Positions 52,790 to 61,447 of a DNA stretch of 64,000 nucleotides are shown piece by piece. The notes under the pieces were generated by a model that saw only the letters and a program-made list of their open reading frames with translations, was not told the origin of the DNA and did not search any database. The DNA is taken from the NCBI RefSeq assembly GCF_014650575.1, contig NZ_BMVF01000021.1:48465-112464 (forward strand), read 5' to 3'. Numbering within the stretch: position 1 is the first letter of the stretch; each line of letters opens with the position of its first letter. The translations under genes were made by a program, and so were the position numbers. Source of the DNA: Streptomyces naganishii JCM 4654. GTDB taxonomy: Bacteria; Actinomycetota; Actinomycetes; Streptomycetales; Streptomycetaceae.

Positions 52790-53737
52790 ATGAACGGCTC
52801 GCGCATCGCCGCCGTAGGCCACTACCAGCCCGCCAAGGTGCTCACCAACGAGGACCTGGCGGGGATGGTGGACACCAGCGACGAGTGGATCCTGAGCCGG
52901 GTGGGGATCCGGTCCCGGCACATCGCCGGCGCCGACGAGCCCGTCGACGAACTCGCCGCGCACGCCGCCGCCAAGGCGCTCGCGGCGGCCGGCCTCGCGC
53001 CCGGCGACATCGACCTGGTCCTGGTCGCCACCTCCACCGCCGTCGACCGCTCCCCGAACACCGCCGCCCGCGTCGCGGCCCGGCTCGGCATCCCGCGCCC
53101 GGCCGCCATGGACGTCAACGTGGTCTGCGCCGGCTTCACCCACGCTCTGGCCACCGCCGACCACACCGTGCGCGCGGGCGCCGCGAGCCGCGCCCTGGTC
53201 GTCGGCGCCGACAAGATGTCCGACGTGACCGACTGGAGCGACCGCAGCACCTGCGTGCTGGTCGGCGACGGCGCCGGGGCGGCCGTGCTCGAGGCCTGCC
53301 CCGCCGGCGAGGAGCCGGGGGTCGGACCGGTGCTGTGGGGCTCGGTGCCCGAGATGGGCCACGCGGTACGCATCGAGGGCACACCCCCGCGGTTCGCGCA
53401 GGAGGGGCAGAGCGTCTACCGCTGGGCCACCACCCAGCTCCCGCCGCTGGCCCGGCAGACCTGCGAACGGGCGGGCATCCGGCCCGAGGACCTGGCCGCG
53501 GTCGTGCTGCACCAGGCCAACCTGCGCATCATCGAGCCGCTAGCCGAGAAGCTGGGCGCCGTCAACGCGGTGGTCGCCCGCGACGTCTGCGAGTCCGGCA
53601 ACACCTCGGCGGCGAGCATCCCGCTGGCCCTGTCCAAGCTCGTCGAGCGCGGCGACGTCGGCACCGGCGACCCCGTGCTGCTGTTCGGCTTCGGCGGCAA
53701 CCTCTCCTACGCCGGGCAGGTCGTGCGCTGCCCCTGA
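52790..53737 (+). CDS. 3-oxoacyl-ACP synthase III (FabH-like)
   Basis: A 315-residue KAS III-fold enzyme with the Cys-His-Asn triad in 'VNVVCAGFTHALATADHTV' (Cys113), 'VLHQANLRII' and 'DVCESGNTSAASIPLAL'. 'TSDEWILSRVGIRSRHIAG' and 'LLFGFGGNLSYAGQV' are conserved FabH sequences. It condenses an acyl-CoA starter with malonyl-ACP. No ACP or other fatty-acid or polyketide genes are nearby, so this is an extra copy that may prime a special chain or make a small acyl product. GAGGGGG precedes ATG 52790. Confidence 0.9.
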   Translation: MNGSRIAAVGHYQPAKVLTNEDLAGMVDTSDEWILSRVGIRSRHIAGADEPVDELAAHAAAKALAAAGLAPGDIDLVLVATSTAVDRSPNTAARVAARLGIPRPAAMDVNVVCAGFTHALATADHTVRAGAASRALVVGADKMSDVTDWSDRSTCVLVGDGAGAAVLEACPAGEEPGVGPVLWGSVPEMGHAVRIEGTPPRFAQEGQSVYRWATTQLPPLARQTCERAGIRPEDLAAVVLHQANLRIIEPLAEKLGAVNAVVARDVCESGNTSAASIPLALSKLVERGDVGTGDPVLLFGFGGNLSYAGQVVRCP

Positions 53738-53885
53738 ACGCCGCGGCACCGCCCGGTGCGACGCGCCCGCCGTCCTTGGATCACCGCTCCGGTGCGCCGT
53801 GGAGACGAAGGACAATCGATGCCGGGCCACGGGCCGATCGGCTCCCCGGCCGCTGTGCACGGCCCTGCCGAGGAGGGGACCCGCG

Positions 53886-54572
53886 ATGTTGCCGACAGGA
53901 CTGCCGCTGGGTGCGGCGCCGAGGCTCGACCGGCCCGGCCCGCTGCGCGAGAGGGTCTACGAGGCCCTGCTCGAACTCATCACCACCCGGGCCCTGCAGC
54001 CCGGCCGGCACCTGGTCGAGAGCGAGCTCGCAGGACACCTCGGCGTCTCCCGGCAGCCGGTGCGCGAGGCGCTGCAGCGGCTGAACACCGAGGGCTGGGT
54101 CGATCTGCGCCCCGCCCAGGGCGCGTTCGTGCACGAGCCCACGCAGGAGGAGGCCGGCCAGCTCCTCACCGTGCGCACGCTGCTGGAGGCCGAGGCCGCC
54201 CGCCTTGCCGCCGCCCACGCCGACGAGGCCGGCGTCGAGGCGCTCCGCTCACTGTGCGCGCGGGGTGAGCAGGCCGTCGCCGAGGACGACGCGGACGCCG
54301 CCCTGGGGCTGAGCGCCCACTTCCACGCCAAGATCATGGAGCTGGCCGGCAACGCCGTCCTCGCCGGACTCGCCGCCCAGGTCGACCGCCGGGTGCGCTG
54401 GTACTACAGCCCGGTGGCCCGGCAGCGCGTCGGCCAGTCCTGGGTGGAGCACCGGGAGCTCACCGACGCCATCGCCGGTCACGACCAGCAACGCGCCACC
54501 CGCCTCATGCGCGAACACACGGAACACACCGAGCACATTCGCGCCTCCCGCCACGAGCGGGCGCAGTCCTGA
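53886..54572 (+). CDS. GntR-family regulator with FCD domain
   Basis: A 228-residue FadR-type GntR protein. The winged HTH is 'LRERVYEALLELITTRALQP', then 'LAGHLGVSRQPVREALQRLN'. The helical FCD ligand domain has 'TVRTLLEAEAARLAAAHADE', 'HFHAKIMELAGN' and 'EHRELTDAIAGHDQQRATRL', with His residues able to hold a metal and ligand. GAGGAGGGG precedes ATG 53886. It probably controls the aldehyde dehydrogenase downstream (163-base gap) or the KAS III-like gene upstream. Confidence 0.88.
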   Translation: MLPTGLPLGAAPRLDRPGPLRERVYEALLELITTRALQPGRHLVESELAGHLGVSRQPVREALQRLNTEGWVDLRPAQGAFVHEPTQEEAGQLLTVRTLLEAEAARLAAAHADEAGVEALRSLCARGEQAVAEDDADAALGLSAHFHAKIMELAGNAVLAGLAAQVDRRVRWYYSPVARQRVGQSWVEHRELTDAIAGHDQQRATRLMREHTEHTEHIRASRHERAQS

Positions 54573-54735
54573 CAGCCTTGCCCGAACCGGGAAGTAACTT
54601 CACTCACAGTCCACGCTGGATCACTGTGCGCCGCTGTGCCGGCTCACTAGCGTCTTTCGACGAGGTCCTCGCACCCTGCTGCGAGCGACAGCCGCGAACC
54701 CCCGCCCCCGACCGTGCACCGGAAGCGGAGCAGCG

Positions 54736-56295
54736 ATGGCACAACCACCCACCGAGCAGCCCACCCTCACCCTGAAAGCGGGCACCTCCTACGCCGACGC
54801 CTGGCGGCGCTGCCTGGCCCTGGCCCCCGAGGCGTTCCGCGACGACCGCGTACTGAACCTCTGGAACGCCGCCTGGCGGACCGACGGCCGCGCCCTGCCC
54901 GCCACCAGCCCCATCGACGCCACCCCCATAGCGGGAGCGCCCCGCCTGGACCGCGCCACCGCCGAGCGCGCCGTACGGGCCTCACTCGACCAGCACCGGG
55001 CCTGGCGCCACGTCCCCCTGCCGGAGCGCCGGGCCAGGATCGCCGCCACCCTCGACGCCCTCACCGAACACCGCACGCTCCTGGCGCTGCTGCTGGTCTG
55101 GGAGATCGGCAAGCCCTGGCGGCTCGCCCTGGCGGACGTCGACCGCGCCATCGACGGCGTGCGCTGGTACGTCGACGGCATCGACTCCATGATCGCGGAC
55201 CGTTCCCCGCTGGACGGCCCGGTCTCGAACATCGCCAGCTGGAACTACCCCATGAGCGTCCTCGTCCACGCCATGCTGGTGCAGGCCCTGGCGGGCAACG
55301 CGGTCATCGCGAAGACCCCCACCGACGGCGGCATGGCCTGCCTGACCCTGGCCTGCGCGCTGGCCGCCCGGGAGGGCGTCCCCGTCACGCTCGTCAGCGG
55401 CAGCGGCGGCGAACTGTCCTCGGCGCTGGTGCGGGCGCCCGAGATCGGCTGCGTCTCCTTCGTCGGTGGCCGCGACACCGGCGCCGCGGTGGCCACGGCG
55501 GTCGCCGACCTCGGCAAACGCCACATTCTGGAGCAGGAGGGCCTGAACACCTGGGGCATCTGGAACTACAGCGACTGGGACGCCCTCACCGCCGTCATCC
55601 CCAAACTCTTCGACTACGGCAAGCAGCGCTGCACGGCCTACCCGCGCTTCGTCGTCCAGCGCGACCTGTTCGACCGGTTCCTGGCGGCGTACCTGCCGGC
55701 CGTGCGCGGCCTGCGCGTGGGCCACCCGCTCGCCGTGGAGCGGCCGGACGACCCCCACCCCGAGCTGGACTTCGGCCCGCTGATCAACGCGGCCAAGGCC
55801 AAGGAACTGCGCGACCAGGTGACCGAGGCCGTCGACCGGGGCGCGATCCCCCTGCACCGCGGCAGCGCGGCCTGCGCCCGCTTCCTGCCCGGCCAGGACA
55901 CCTCGGCCTACGTCCAGCCGGTCACCCTCCTCAACCCGCCCCCGTCCTCCCCGCTGCACCACGCCGAGCCCTTCGGCCCGGTCGACACGATCGTCCTCGT
56001 CGACACGGAGGCGGAACTGCTCGCCGCCATGAACGCCTCCAACGGCGCCCTGGTGGCCACCCTGTCCACCGACGACCGCGCGACCTTCGACCGCCTGGCC
56101 CCCCACGTCCGCGCCTTCAAGACCGGCCACGGTCGCCCCCGCTCCCGCGGCGACCGCGACGAACTCTTCGGCGGCTTCGGCGCCTCCTGGCGCGGCGCCT
56201 TCGTCGGCGGCGAACTCCTGGTCCGCGCCGTCACCCAGGGCCCGGCGGGCGAGCGCCTGCCGGGCAACTTCCCCGACTACCACCTCATGGCGTGA
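54736..56295 (+). CDS. Aldehyde dehydrogenase-family enzyme
   Basis: A 519-residue ALDH. It has 'GPVSNIASWNYPMSVLVHAM', the NAD site 'AGNAVIAKTPTDGG', 'CVSFVGGRDTGAAVATAV', the glutamate region 'LEQEGLNTWG' and the catalytic Cys in 'DYGKQRCTAYPRFVV'. 'HHAEPFGPVDTIVLVDTEAE' is the usual late motif. Some blocks are divergent: 'LEQEGLN' replaces the common LELGGK. The enzyme therefore belongs to a distant ALDH branch with uncertain substrate. It lies directly before the tRNA-Leu gene. Confidence 0.85.
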   Translation: MAQPPTEQPTLTLKAGTSYADAWRRCLALAPEAFRDDRVLNLWNAAWRTDGRALPATSPIDATPIAGAPRLDRATAERAVRASLDQHRAWRHVPLPERRARIAATLDALTEHRTLLALLLVWEIGKPWRLALADVDRAIDGVRWYVDGIDSMIADRSPLDGPVSNIASWNYPMSVLVHAMLVQALAGNAVIAKTPTDGGMACLTLACALAAREGVPVTLVSGSGGELSSALVRAPEIGCVSFVGGRDTGAAVATAVADLGKRHILEQEGLNTWGIWNYSDWDALTAVIPKLFDYGKQRCTAYPRFVVQRDLFDRFLAAYLPAVRGLRVGHPLAVERPDDPHPELDFGPLINAAKAKELRDQVTEAVDRGAIPLHRGSAACARFLPGQDTSAYVQPVTLLNPPPSSPLHHAEPFGPVDTIVLVDTEAELLAAMNASNGALVATLSTDDRATFDRLAPHVRAFKTGHGRPRSRGDRDELFGGFGASWRGAFVGGELLVRAVTQGPAGERLPGNFPDYHLMA

Positions 56296-56456
56296 CGCTC
56301 GGTCGAGGAGGCGTACGCGAGGCGTACAGGCCCGCGCGAACGCCTCCCCGGCCACCCCTCAGCCCACGGAAAACGCAGGTGAAAGGCACCGCGAAACCTT
56401 GGTATGGTTGTCCATGTCGCCCCCCGGGGAACACCCCGCAGGGCGATAGACACCTG

Positions 56457-56541
56457 GTCCGGGTGGCGGAATGGCAGACGCGCTAGCTTGAGGTGCTAGT
56501 GCCCTTTATCGGGCGTGGGGGTTCAAGTCCCCCCTCGGACA
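56457..56541 (+). tRNA. tRNA-Leu(GAG)
   Basis: An 85-base gene whose acceptor stem GTCCGGG pairs with CTCGGAC (one G-T) plus discriminator A. D arm GGAATGGCAGAC; anticodon stem CTAGC/GCTAG with loop TTGAGGT gives anticodon GAG. The long variable arm 'TGCCCTTTATCGGGC' is typical of class II tRNA-Leu. The T arm is GGGGG-TTCAAGT-CCCCC. No CCA is encoded. The 3' end is a likely integration site, because a recombinase pseudogene ends 4 bp further. Confidence 0.95.
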
Positions 56542-56545
56542 CTCC

Positions 56546-57322
56546 TTACTCCTTATAACGATACGCAAGCGAGGGCCTCGACCTGACGGTCGCGGTCCTT
56601 GTTGCGTTGTTGTATGTGATCGTGATGCCCAGGGCTTCGTAGAGGGGCTCCTTCTTTTCGGCGTCGGCGGCTTGGATACGTTGTGCGATGTCTCCGAGTC
56701 TCTCAGTGATCTCCTGGATCTGGTCGGCAGTGAGGGGTGGTTCCTTCTTTCGGGTGGCGTTGGGCAGTGCGGCGAGCTTCTTCTGTGCCGCTTCCTTGTC
56801 GCGTTGTGCGTCGTTGATCCATTGGGTGATGACGGCTGGGTCGGCTCCGGAGTCGAGGGCGGCCTGATAGCGGGCAAGACGCCGCTCGCATTCCTTGAGA
56901 GCTTGGCGGGCTCGGGCCTGCTCGGGGGTTTGGGGCTGCGCGGTGCTTGCCGCGATGCTGGCCTGGCTGAGTGCGGTGATCGTGGCGGCGAGCCGCTTGG
57001 GGGCGAAGGTGCGGGCGATCCATGCATCCAGTGCCCGGCAGACGATGTCTTCGCGCAGGTTGATGGTGCGGGGATGGTCGAGGCCGGGGTAGAGGGCTGC
57101 TTCCTGTTCCTTGTACTCGCATCGGTAGTAGACGCGGTCACGGATCGAAGAGGGCTGCATCTTGCGTCCGCACAGAGTGCACTTCACCCGTCCTCTCAGG
57201 ACCATGCCCCGTAGCCCCGTGGCACCAACGCTACTCCGCAGGATCATGGCCCAACCCTGCTTCGCCAAACTCAGCCGGGGACAGATCGACCACCTCTCGC
57301 CTGTCCCGCCCGTGTTCCCCAA
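56546..57322 (-). pseudogene. 5'-truncated large serine recombinase/integrase
   Basis: The reverse-strand frame ends 'SLAYRYKE' four bases from the tRNA gene. It contains 'LRGMVLRGRVKCTLCGRKMQ' followed by 'DRVYYRCEYKEQEAALYPGL', the zinc-ribbon of large serine integrases. A long coiled coil ('ARQALKECERRLARYQAALD', 'AQRDKEAAQKKLAALPNATR') and the usual C-terminal beta strand ('ALGITITYNNATRTATVRSR') follow. The ~300-residue catalytic and recombinase domains are absent; the first ~35 residues of the open frame do not resemble them. The protein cannot recombine DNA by itself. Confidence 0.8.
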
Positions 57323-57459
57323 CCACGCGGCGTCGGTCCCGGACGACCGCCCGGGACCAAGAACCGCCCTCCCGCTACAGCGTGGGCAAAATCGTCAAAC
57401 GTCCCGAGACTCTCAAAGCCATCGGCAGACCTGGCCGATCTTGGTAGATAAAGCCCGGT

Positions 57460-57545
57460 CGGCGTTCGCTGGATTCGATGCCTTTGCGTGCGATCTGTAC
57501 TCCGATCCGTTTGCCACGTAACCATTTCCGCAGGTCGGCGCCGGT
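57460..57545 (-). pseudogene. IS5-family transposase fragment
   Basis: About 28 codons on the reverse strand read 'ADLRKWLRGKRIGVQIARKG', 'IESSERR', matching the stretch of IS5-type DDE transposases just before the R-x-R-W-V/K-x-E-R motif. That motif is lost and the reading frame runs on into unrelated sequence. No terminal inverted repeats could be matched. Confidence 0.55.
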
Positions 57546-57894
57546 CGTAGGTGGCGGTGCGCCAGTCGGCTCCCCTGCCGACTGTGGCCAGCACCGCACG
57601 CGCCCGCCTTGCAGGTCGATGGCATTCGGATCGCGCAGGGGGCACAGGTGCGCGAGGCATGGGGAGCACACCACGGCCACCGAAGCCGCGTCACCGAAAC
57701 CCTGGCCCGGCTCAAGCTCCTGCCGCTCTGGGCCGACTCCCGCTGGCTGGTCTGACGGCGGGTGGGCCGGTCGTGTAGCGGAATGTATTCAGTTGACGAC
57801 CTGCGGTCAGCGATGAAACGGTGAAGCGGCGTCACAAATGAGGCGCTTGGTACACCAACTCCTCGCTGACCACGGGGAGAACAGAGGGGAACCC
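57546..57894. other. Intergenic debris of the island
   Basis: No intact gene. One plus-strand frame ending at 57757 reads 'VREAWGAHHGHRSRVTETLA', 'RLKLLPLWADSRWLV' to a stop with Streptomyces-like codon use. It could be the 3' end of a lost element gene, but I cannot name it. Upstream of 57895, AGAGGGG serves the next gene. Confidence 0.4.
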
Positions 57895-58377
57895 ATGCTT
57901 CACAACACTGCGGCCAAGGCAGCGCTGGCTGCTACTGCCGCCATATCGGCTCTGCTGATCCCGGCGGCCGGTTCCGCGTTCGCCGCGTCCCCCGCATCCG
58001 GGGCCACCGTCACACCACGGGCCGACAGCTATGACGCCACGTGCAGGAGTCACAGCCGCACCTACGTCCTGAAGAAGTACTACCGCCGGGTGCCCGTTGG
58101 CCCCCCCACCTTCTACACCCTGCGCTGTGGCACACCCACCTGGGGCTGGAAGCACATCAAGGCGGGCCACGGCTGGAACAGCACGATGGACCGGAAGATC
58201 AGCGCCGCCATCGGGACCGGGGACCCCAACGGCCGCGGCGGTTACTCCACCTACCTCAATCAGTGTCCGCGAGTGGAGAAGTTCCGCACCATCATCGGTA
58301 CCCCGGCCGGGAGCAACGACCTCCTGACGGCCTACAACGTTGATCGGCCAGCCGTCGCCGGCGCTGCTCGCTGCTGA
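57895..58377 (+). CDS. Small secreted protein, possible toxin-like domain
   Basis: A 160-residue product from ATG 57895 (AGAGGGG upstream). The signal peptide is 'KAALAATAAISALLIPAAGS' with an AFA-type cleavage site. The mature part of about 120 residues is basic and contains 'TCRSHSRTYVLKKYYRRVPV', 'YTLRCGTPTWGWKHIKAGHG', 'WNSTMDRKISAAIGTG' and 'VEKFRTIIGTPAGSNDLLTA'. The H-I-x-x-x-H block with surrounding Arg/Lys/Thr/Tyr recalls small RNase-type toxin domains, but I cannot assign a family. Four Cys could form disulfides. It lies in the tRNA-Leu island ahead of a small acidic ORF. Confidence 0.75.
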   Translation: MLHNTAAKAALAATAAISALLIPAAGSAFAASPASGATVTPRADSYDATCRSHSRTYVLKKYYRRVPVGPPTFYTLRCGTPTWGWKHIKAGHGWNSTMDRKISAAIGTGDPNGRGGYSTYLNQCPRVEKFRTIIGTPAGSNDLLTAYNVDRPAVAGAARC

Positions 58378-58410
58378 ACACGGTGTCGGGGTGCGGGCCG
58401 AGGTGAAAGG

Positions 58411-58761
58411 GTGGTTACCGTGGAGGAACCGACACCAGCCGAGCAGGCTCTCAGCCGCTCGTACGCCACCGCTGACGGACTCCGGTTCGAAGTCATCAGA
58501 ATGACGATCGAGCACCATCCGGACCGCAGCGTGACGTTGAGGTACTGGCTGACCGTAAGACGCCAGAACCATCCGGATGAACAGTGGATCGTCGCCCTGC
58601 CCTGGGAGGACAAGTCCTGGGCGGATGTGCTCGCCTCGCCCGCACCCCCCTCCGACCGGCTGCTGCAGCTCGTGCACCTCGTCCACGCCCATCTGGAAGA
58701 GTGGTGGGACACGAAGGGACACAACCGGCGGTCAGCAAAGATGGGACGGCGACTTACCTGA
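58411..58761 (+). CDS. Small cytoplasmic protein downstream of secreted protein
   Basis: A 116-residue protein, GTG start at 58411 (a GTG at 58420 is also possible), 33 bases after the secreted-protein gene. It begins 'TVEEPTPAEQALSRSYATAD' and has 'VTLRYWLTVRRQNHPDEQWI', 'ALPWEDKSWADVLAS' and 'LVHLVHAHLEEWWDTKGHNR'. No signal peptide or membrane segment. Size, acidity and position would suit an immunity or partner protein of the upstream product. I do not recognise the family. Confidence 0.6.
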   Translation: MVTVEEPTPAEQALSRSYATADGLRFEVIRMTIEHHPDRSVTLRYWLTVRRQNHPDEQWIVALPWEDKSWADVLASPAPPSDRLLQLVHLVHAHLEEWWDTKGHNRRSAKMGRRLT

Positions 58762-58805
58762 CCCGTCACGCCCACGCAGCACCCCCTCCGGACGAACTGT
58801 ACGAG

Positions 58806-59129
58806 ACCAGCGTGAGGGGCTGGCGATGCTGGTGGACCGCGCCCGTACGGACGGGCTGCAGCTGACCGGCGAGGGCGGCTGCTGCAGATGCTGACCAAGC
58901 GGGTGCTGGAGTCCGCCCTGGAAGGCGAGATCACCGATCACCTCGGCTACGAGAAGCACGATCCAGCCGGGCAGTACAACGGCACAGCCGCAACGGCACC
59001 CGGGCCAAGACCGTGCTGACCGACGTCGGCCCCGTCGAGGTCCGGGTGTCCCGGGACACCGCCGGCAGCTTGGAGCCGCAGATCGCCAAGGAGCGGCAGC
59101 GCCGTCTGACCGGCGTCGACGAGATGGTG
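58806..59129 (+). pseudogene. IS256-family transposase remnant, multiply frameshifted
   Basis: Three frames in succession give 'EGLAMLVDRARTDGLQLTGE', 'LLQMLTKRVLESALEGEITD' with 'HLGYEKHDPAGQYNG', and 'RNGTRAKTVLTDVGPVEVRV' with 'SRDTAGSLEPQIAKERQRRL', 'TGVDEMV'. Together this is the N-terminal third of an IS256/Mutator-type transposase with at least two frameshifts; similarity stops at 59129 before the DDE catalytic domain. No inverted repeat ends were found. Confidence 0.85.
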
Positions 59130-59267
59130 AGGGCCGCGGCACCGCCGTCTCCGGTATTGCCGTGGTGATGGCCGCAGATTCCCCTGCACCGCATGACACG
59201 GCCACCTGTGATCACCGCGTCTGAGGAACTTCCCCCGGCCGCGTACCGAACGGCCGGGGGAACGGGA

Positions 59268-60587
59268 TCAGCCGAGGGGCTTGGAGAGGACCGCCTTGCG
59301 GTGGCTGAAGGTCGCCATGGAGTAGGGGCCGTGATAGCTGCCCATCCCGCTTTCCCCGACGCCGCCGAACGGCAGGTCGGGGATGGTGAGATGGGCCACC
59401 GGCAGGCCGAACCCGAGGCCACCGGAGGAGGTTTCGGCTGCCAGCCGTTCCCGGGTGGTGTCGGATTCGGTGAACGCGTAGAGGGCCAGGGGCTTGTCGC
59501 GGCCGTTGATGAAGGCGATGGCCTCGTCGAGCCCGGCCACCTCGACGATCGGCAGGATCGGGCCGAAGATCTCCTCCTGCATGACGGGAGCGTCCGGCGA
59601 CACCTCGGCCAGGACGGTCGGAGCGATGTACTTCGTCTCGCGGTCGTGCGCGCCGCCAGTGACGAGGCGGCCGGAGCCGAGGAGGGCGACCAACCGGTCG
59701 AAGTGGCGCTCGTTGACGATACGGCCGTACCCGGGGGAGGCGGAGGCGTCCGCTCCGTACATGTTCTCCACGGCCTTGGCCAGCGCTCCCTCGAGCGTCC
59801 GCGCGGTCTCAGGGTCGGTGAGGACGTAGTCGGGCGCGACGCAGGTCTGGCCGACGTTGAGGAACTTCCCGGTCGCGAGGCGGGCGGCGACGGCGTCCGG
59901 ATCGGTGTCCCGGTCCACGAACGCCGGTGACTTTCCGCCCAGTTCGAGGGTGACGGGTGTCAGGTGCCGGGCGGCGGCGGCCATCACGATGCGGCCGACC
60001 GTGCCGTTGCCGGTGTAGAAGATGTGGTCGAAGCGCTGCTCCAGCAGGGCGGTGGTCACCGGTACCCCGCCTTCGACCACGGCGACCGCGTCGGTGTCGA
60101 GGTACTGCGGCAGGAGGCGGGCCAGGGCGGCGGACGTGGCCGGGGCCAGTTCGCTGGGCTTGGCGACCACCGCGTTACCGGCGGCCAGGGCACCGGCCAT
60201 CGGGGCCAGCAGCAGCTGCGCCGGGTAGTTCCAGGGCGCGATGACCAGGACGACGCCCAGCGGGTCGTACTGCGTCCAGGCGCTTGCCTCGCCCAGGAAC
60301 GCGGGCACCGGGGCCGGCTCGGGGCGCAGCCAGGTGTCGAGATGCTCCAGCGTGTGGTCGATCTCGCGGATGACGAAGTCGACTTCGGTGCTGTATGCCT
60401 CGGTGGAGCTCTTGCCCAGGTCGGCGTGGAGCACGGCGGCGAAGGTTTCACCCTGCTCGGTGAGCATGGTGCGCAGCCGGCGCAGCTGCTCCGTGCGCCA
60501 GGCCACGGGCTTGGTGGTGCCGGCGCGGAAGGCGGCGCGCAGCCGGGCGACGAGTTCGGCGGGCGGTTCGGGCACTGGGTGGTTCAT
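59268..60587 (-). CDS. Class 3-type aldehyde dehydrogenase
   Basis: A 439-residue ALDH of the short ALDH3 type. It has 'LGVVLVIAPWNYPAQLLLAP', 'AAGNAVVAKPSELAPAT', 'DHIFYTGNGTVGRIVMAAA', the Glu motif 'TLELGGKSPAFVD' and the catalytic Cys in 'KFLNVGQTCVAPDYVL'. 'QEEIFGPILPIVEVAGLDEA' and 'LPFGGVGESGMGSYHG' complete the fold. It oxidises medium- or long-chain and aromatic aldehydes with NAD(P). It is the third gene of a reverse-strand row after the MFS stump and the DJ-1-like gene (108-base gap). Confidence 0.92.
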   Translation of the reverse strand: MNHPVPEPPAELVARLRAAFRAGTTKPVAWRTEQLRRLRTMLTEQGETFAAVLHADLGKSSTEAYSTEVDFVIREIDHTLEHLDTWLRPEPAPVPAFLGEASAWTQYDPLGVVLVIAPWNYPAQLLLAPMAGALAAGNAVVAKPSELAPATSAALARLLPQYLDTDAVAVVEGGVPVTTALLEQRFDHIFYTGNGTVGRIVMAAAARHLTPVTLELGGKSPAFVDRDTDPDAVAARLATGKFLNVGQTCVAPDYVLTDPETARTLEGALAKAVENMYGADASASPGYGRIVNERHFDRLVALLGSGRLVTGGAHDRETKYIAPTVLAEVSPDAPVMQEEIFGPILPIVEVAGLDEAIAFINGRDKPLALYAFTESDTTRERLAAETSSGGLGFGLPVAHLTIPDLPFGGVGESGMGSYHGPYSMATFSHRKAVLSKPLG

Positions 60588-60695
60588 GGTTCTCTCACAG
60601 GGGCGCGGCGTGGCGTGGATGGGGCGGCGGCCGCCCGCGCGGCGGTCCGGGCCGGACTGGTCGCGCGGGCGGCTACGGGCCGGCTTCGGGAGTTC

Positions 60696-61400
60696 TCAGC
60701 CGCGGTTCAGGACGTCGATAATGTTTTGGGCGAGCTTCTCGGAAGAGGCCGGGTTCTGGCCGGTGTGGAGGTTGCGGTCAGTCACCACATGCGCGCTGAA
60801 CGGGGCGGCGGCGGCGAAGTCGGCCCCCAGCTCCACCAGGCGGTCCTCCAGCAGCCACTTGGCCTTGTCGGCGAAACCGGCCGCCGCCTCCTCGGTGTTG
60901 GTGAAACCGGTCATCCGGTATCCCGTGAACGGCCAGCTGCCGTCCTCGCGCCGGGCGGCGAGCAGAGCCGCGGGGGCGTGGCACAGCACCGCGAGCGGCT
61001 TGCCGGAGTCCAGCGCCGCGGTGAGCAGGCGGCCGGAGGCGGGGTCGACGGCGAGGTCCTCCATGGGGCCGTGGCCACCGGGGTAGAGGACGGCGTCGTA
61101 CGCGTCGAGGTCGACGTCCTCGAGCTTGGCGGGGTTCTCCAGGTCGGCGTGGATGGAGGCCAGGTACCCGGCGATGGCGTCGGCCCGCTCCTTGCCCCCG
61201 GTGGACTCGGCGGCAAGGCTGACGGCGTCGAGGGTCGGGGCGACGCCGCCGGGAGTGGCGATGGTGACGGCGAACCCGGCCTCGCGGAACAGCCGGTGCG
61301 GTGCGGCGAGTTCCTCCGCCCAGTAGCCGGTGGGGTGCGAGGTGCCGTCGGCGAGCGTCCAGTGATCGGAGCCGGTGACGACGAACAGGACTGCGGGCAT
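60696..61400 (-). CDS. DJ-1/PfpI-type Hsp31-like protein (glyoxalase III/deglycase-like)
   Basis: A 234-residue protein. 'MPAVLFVVTGSDHWTLADGT' opens the Hsp31-type sequence, 'HPTGYWAEELAAPHRLF' supplies the conserved Glu, 'DAVLYPGGHGPMEDL' the turn, and 'LAVLCHAPAALLAAR' the nucleophilic Cys140 with adjacent His. Members remove methylglyoxal or glycation adducts. AAGGAG precedes ATG 61400. The context with aldehyde dehydrogenase and a MarR regulator points to carbonyl stress. Confidence 0.88.
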   Translation of the reverse strand: MPAVLFVVTGSDHWTLADGTSHPTGYWAEELAAPHRLFREAGFAVTIATPGGVAPTLDAVSLAAESTGGKERADAIAGYLASIHADLENPAKLEDVDLDAYDAVLYPGGHGPMEDLAVDPASGRLLTAALDSGKPLAVLCHAPAALLAARREDGSWPFTGYRMTGFTNTEEAAAGFADKAKWLLEDRLVELGADFAAAAPFSAHVVTDRNLHTGQNPASSEKLAQNIIDVLNRG

Positions 61401-61447
61401 GGTTGCTCCTTCAAGATGCGCTCGTGCTGTGCGGAGAGGGCTTTTCC

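Larger units (their letters stand above)
56541..59200. mobile_element. Decayed integrated element at tRNA-Leu
   Basis: Between the tRNA-Leu 3' end and the aldehyde dehydrogenase gene lie a 5'-truncated serine recombinase, IS5- and IS256-type transposase fragments, and two small ORFs with no housekeeping role. The GC level is visibly lower than in flanking genes. I found no second copy of the tRNA 3' end, so the right border is set only by the loss of mobile-type sequence near 59.2 kb. Confidence 0.65.

Noticed and set aside
52790..53737. KAS III-like gene as the core of a biosynthetic cluster
   Set aside because: No ACP, ketoreductase, cyclase or other assembly-line gene is near; neighbours are FdhD, a GntR regulator and an aldehyde dehydrogenase.
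57546..57780. Plus-strand frame ending at 57757 as a gene
   Set aside because: No start with a ribosome site and no recognisable domain; kept only as possible debris of the island.
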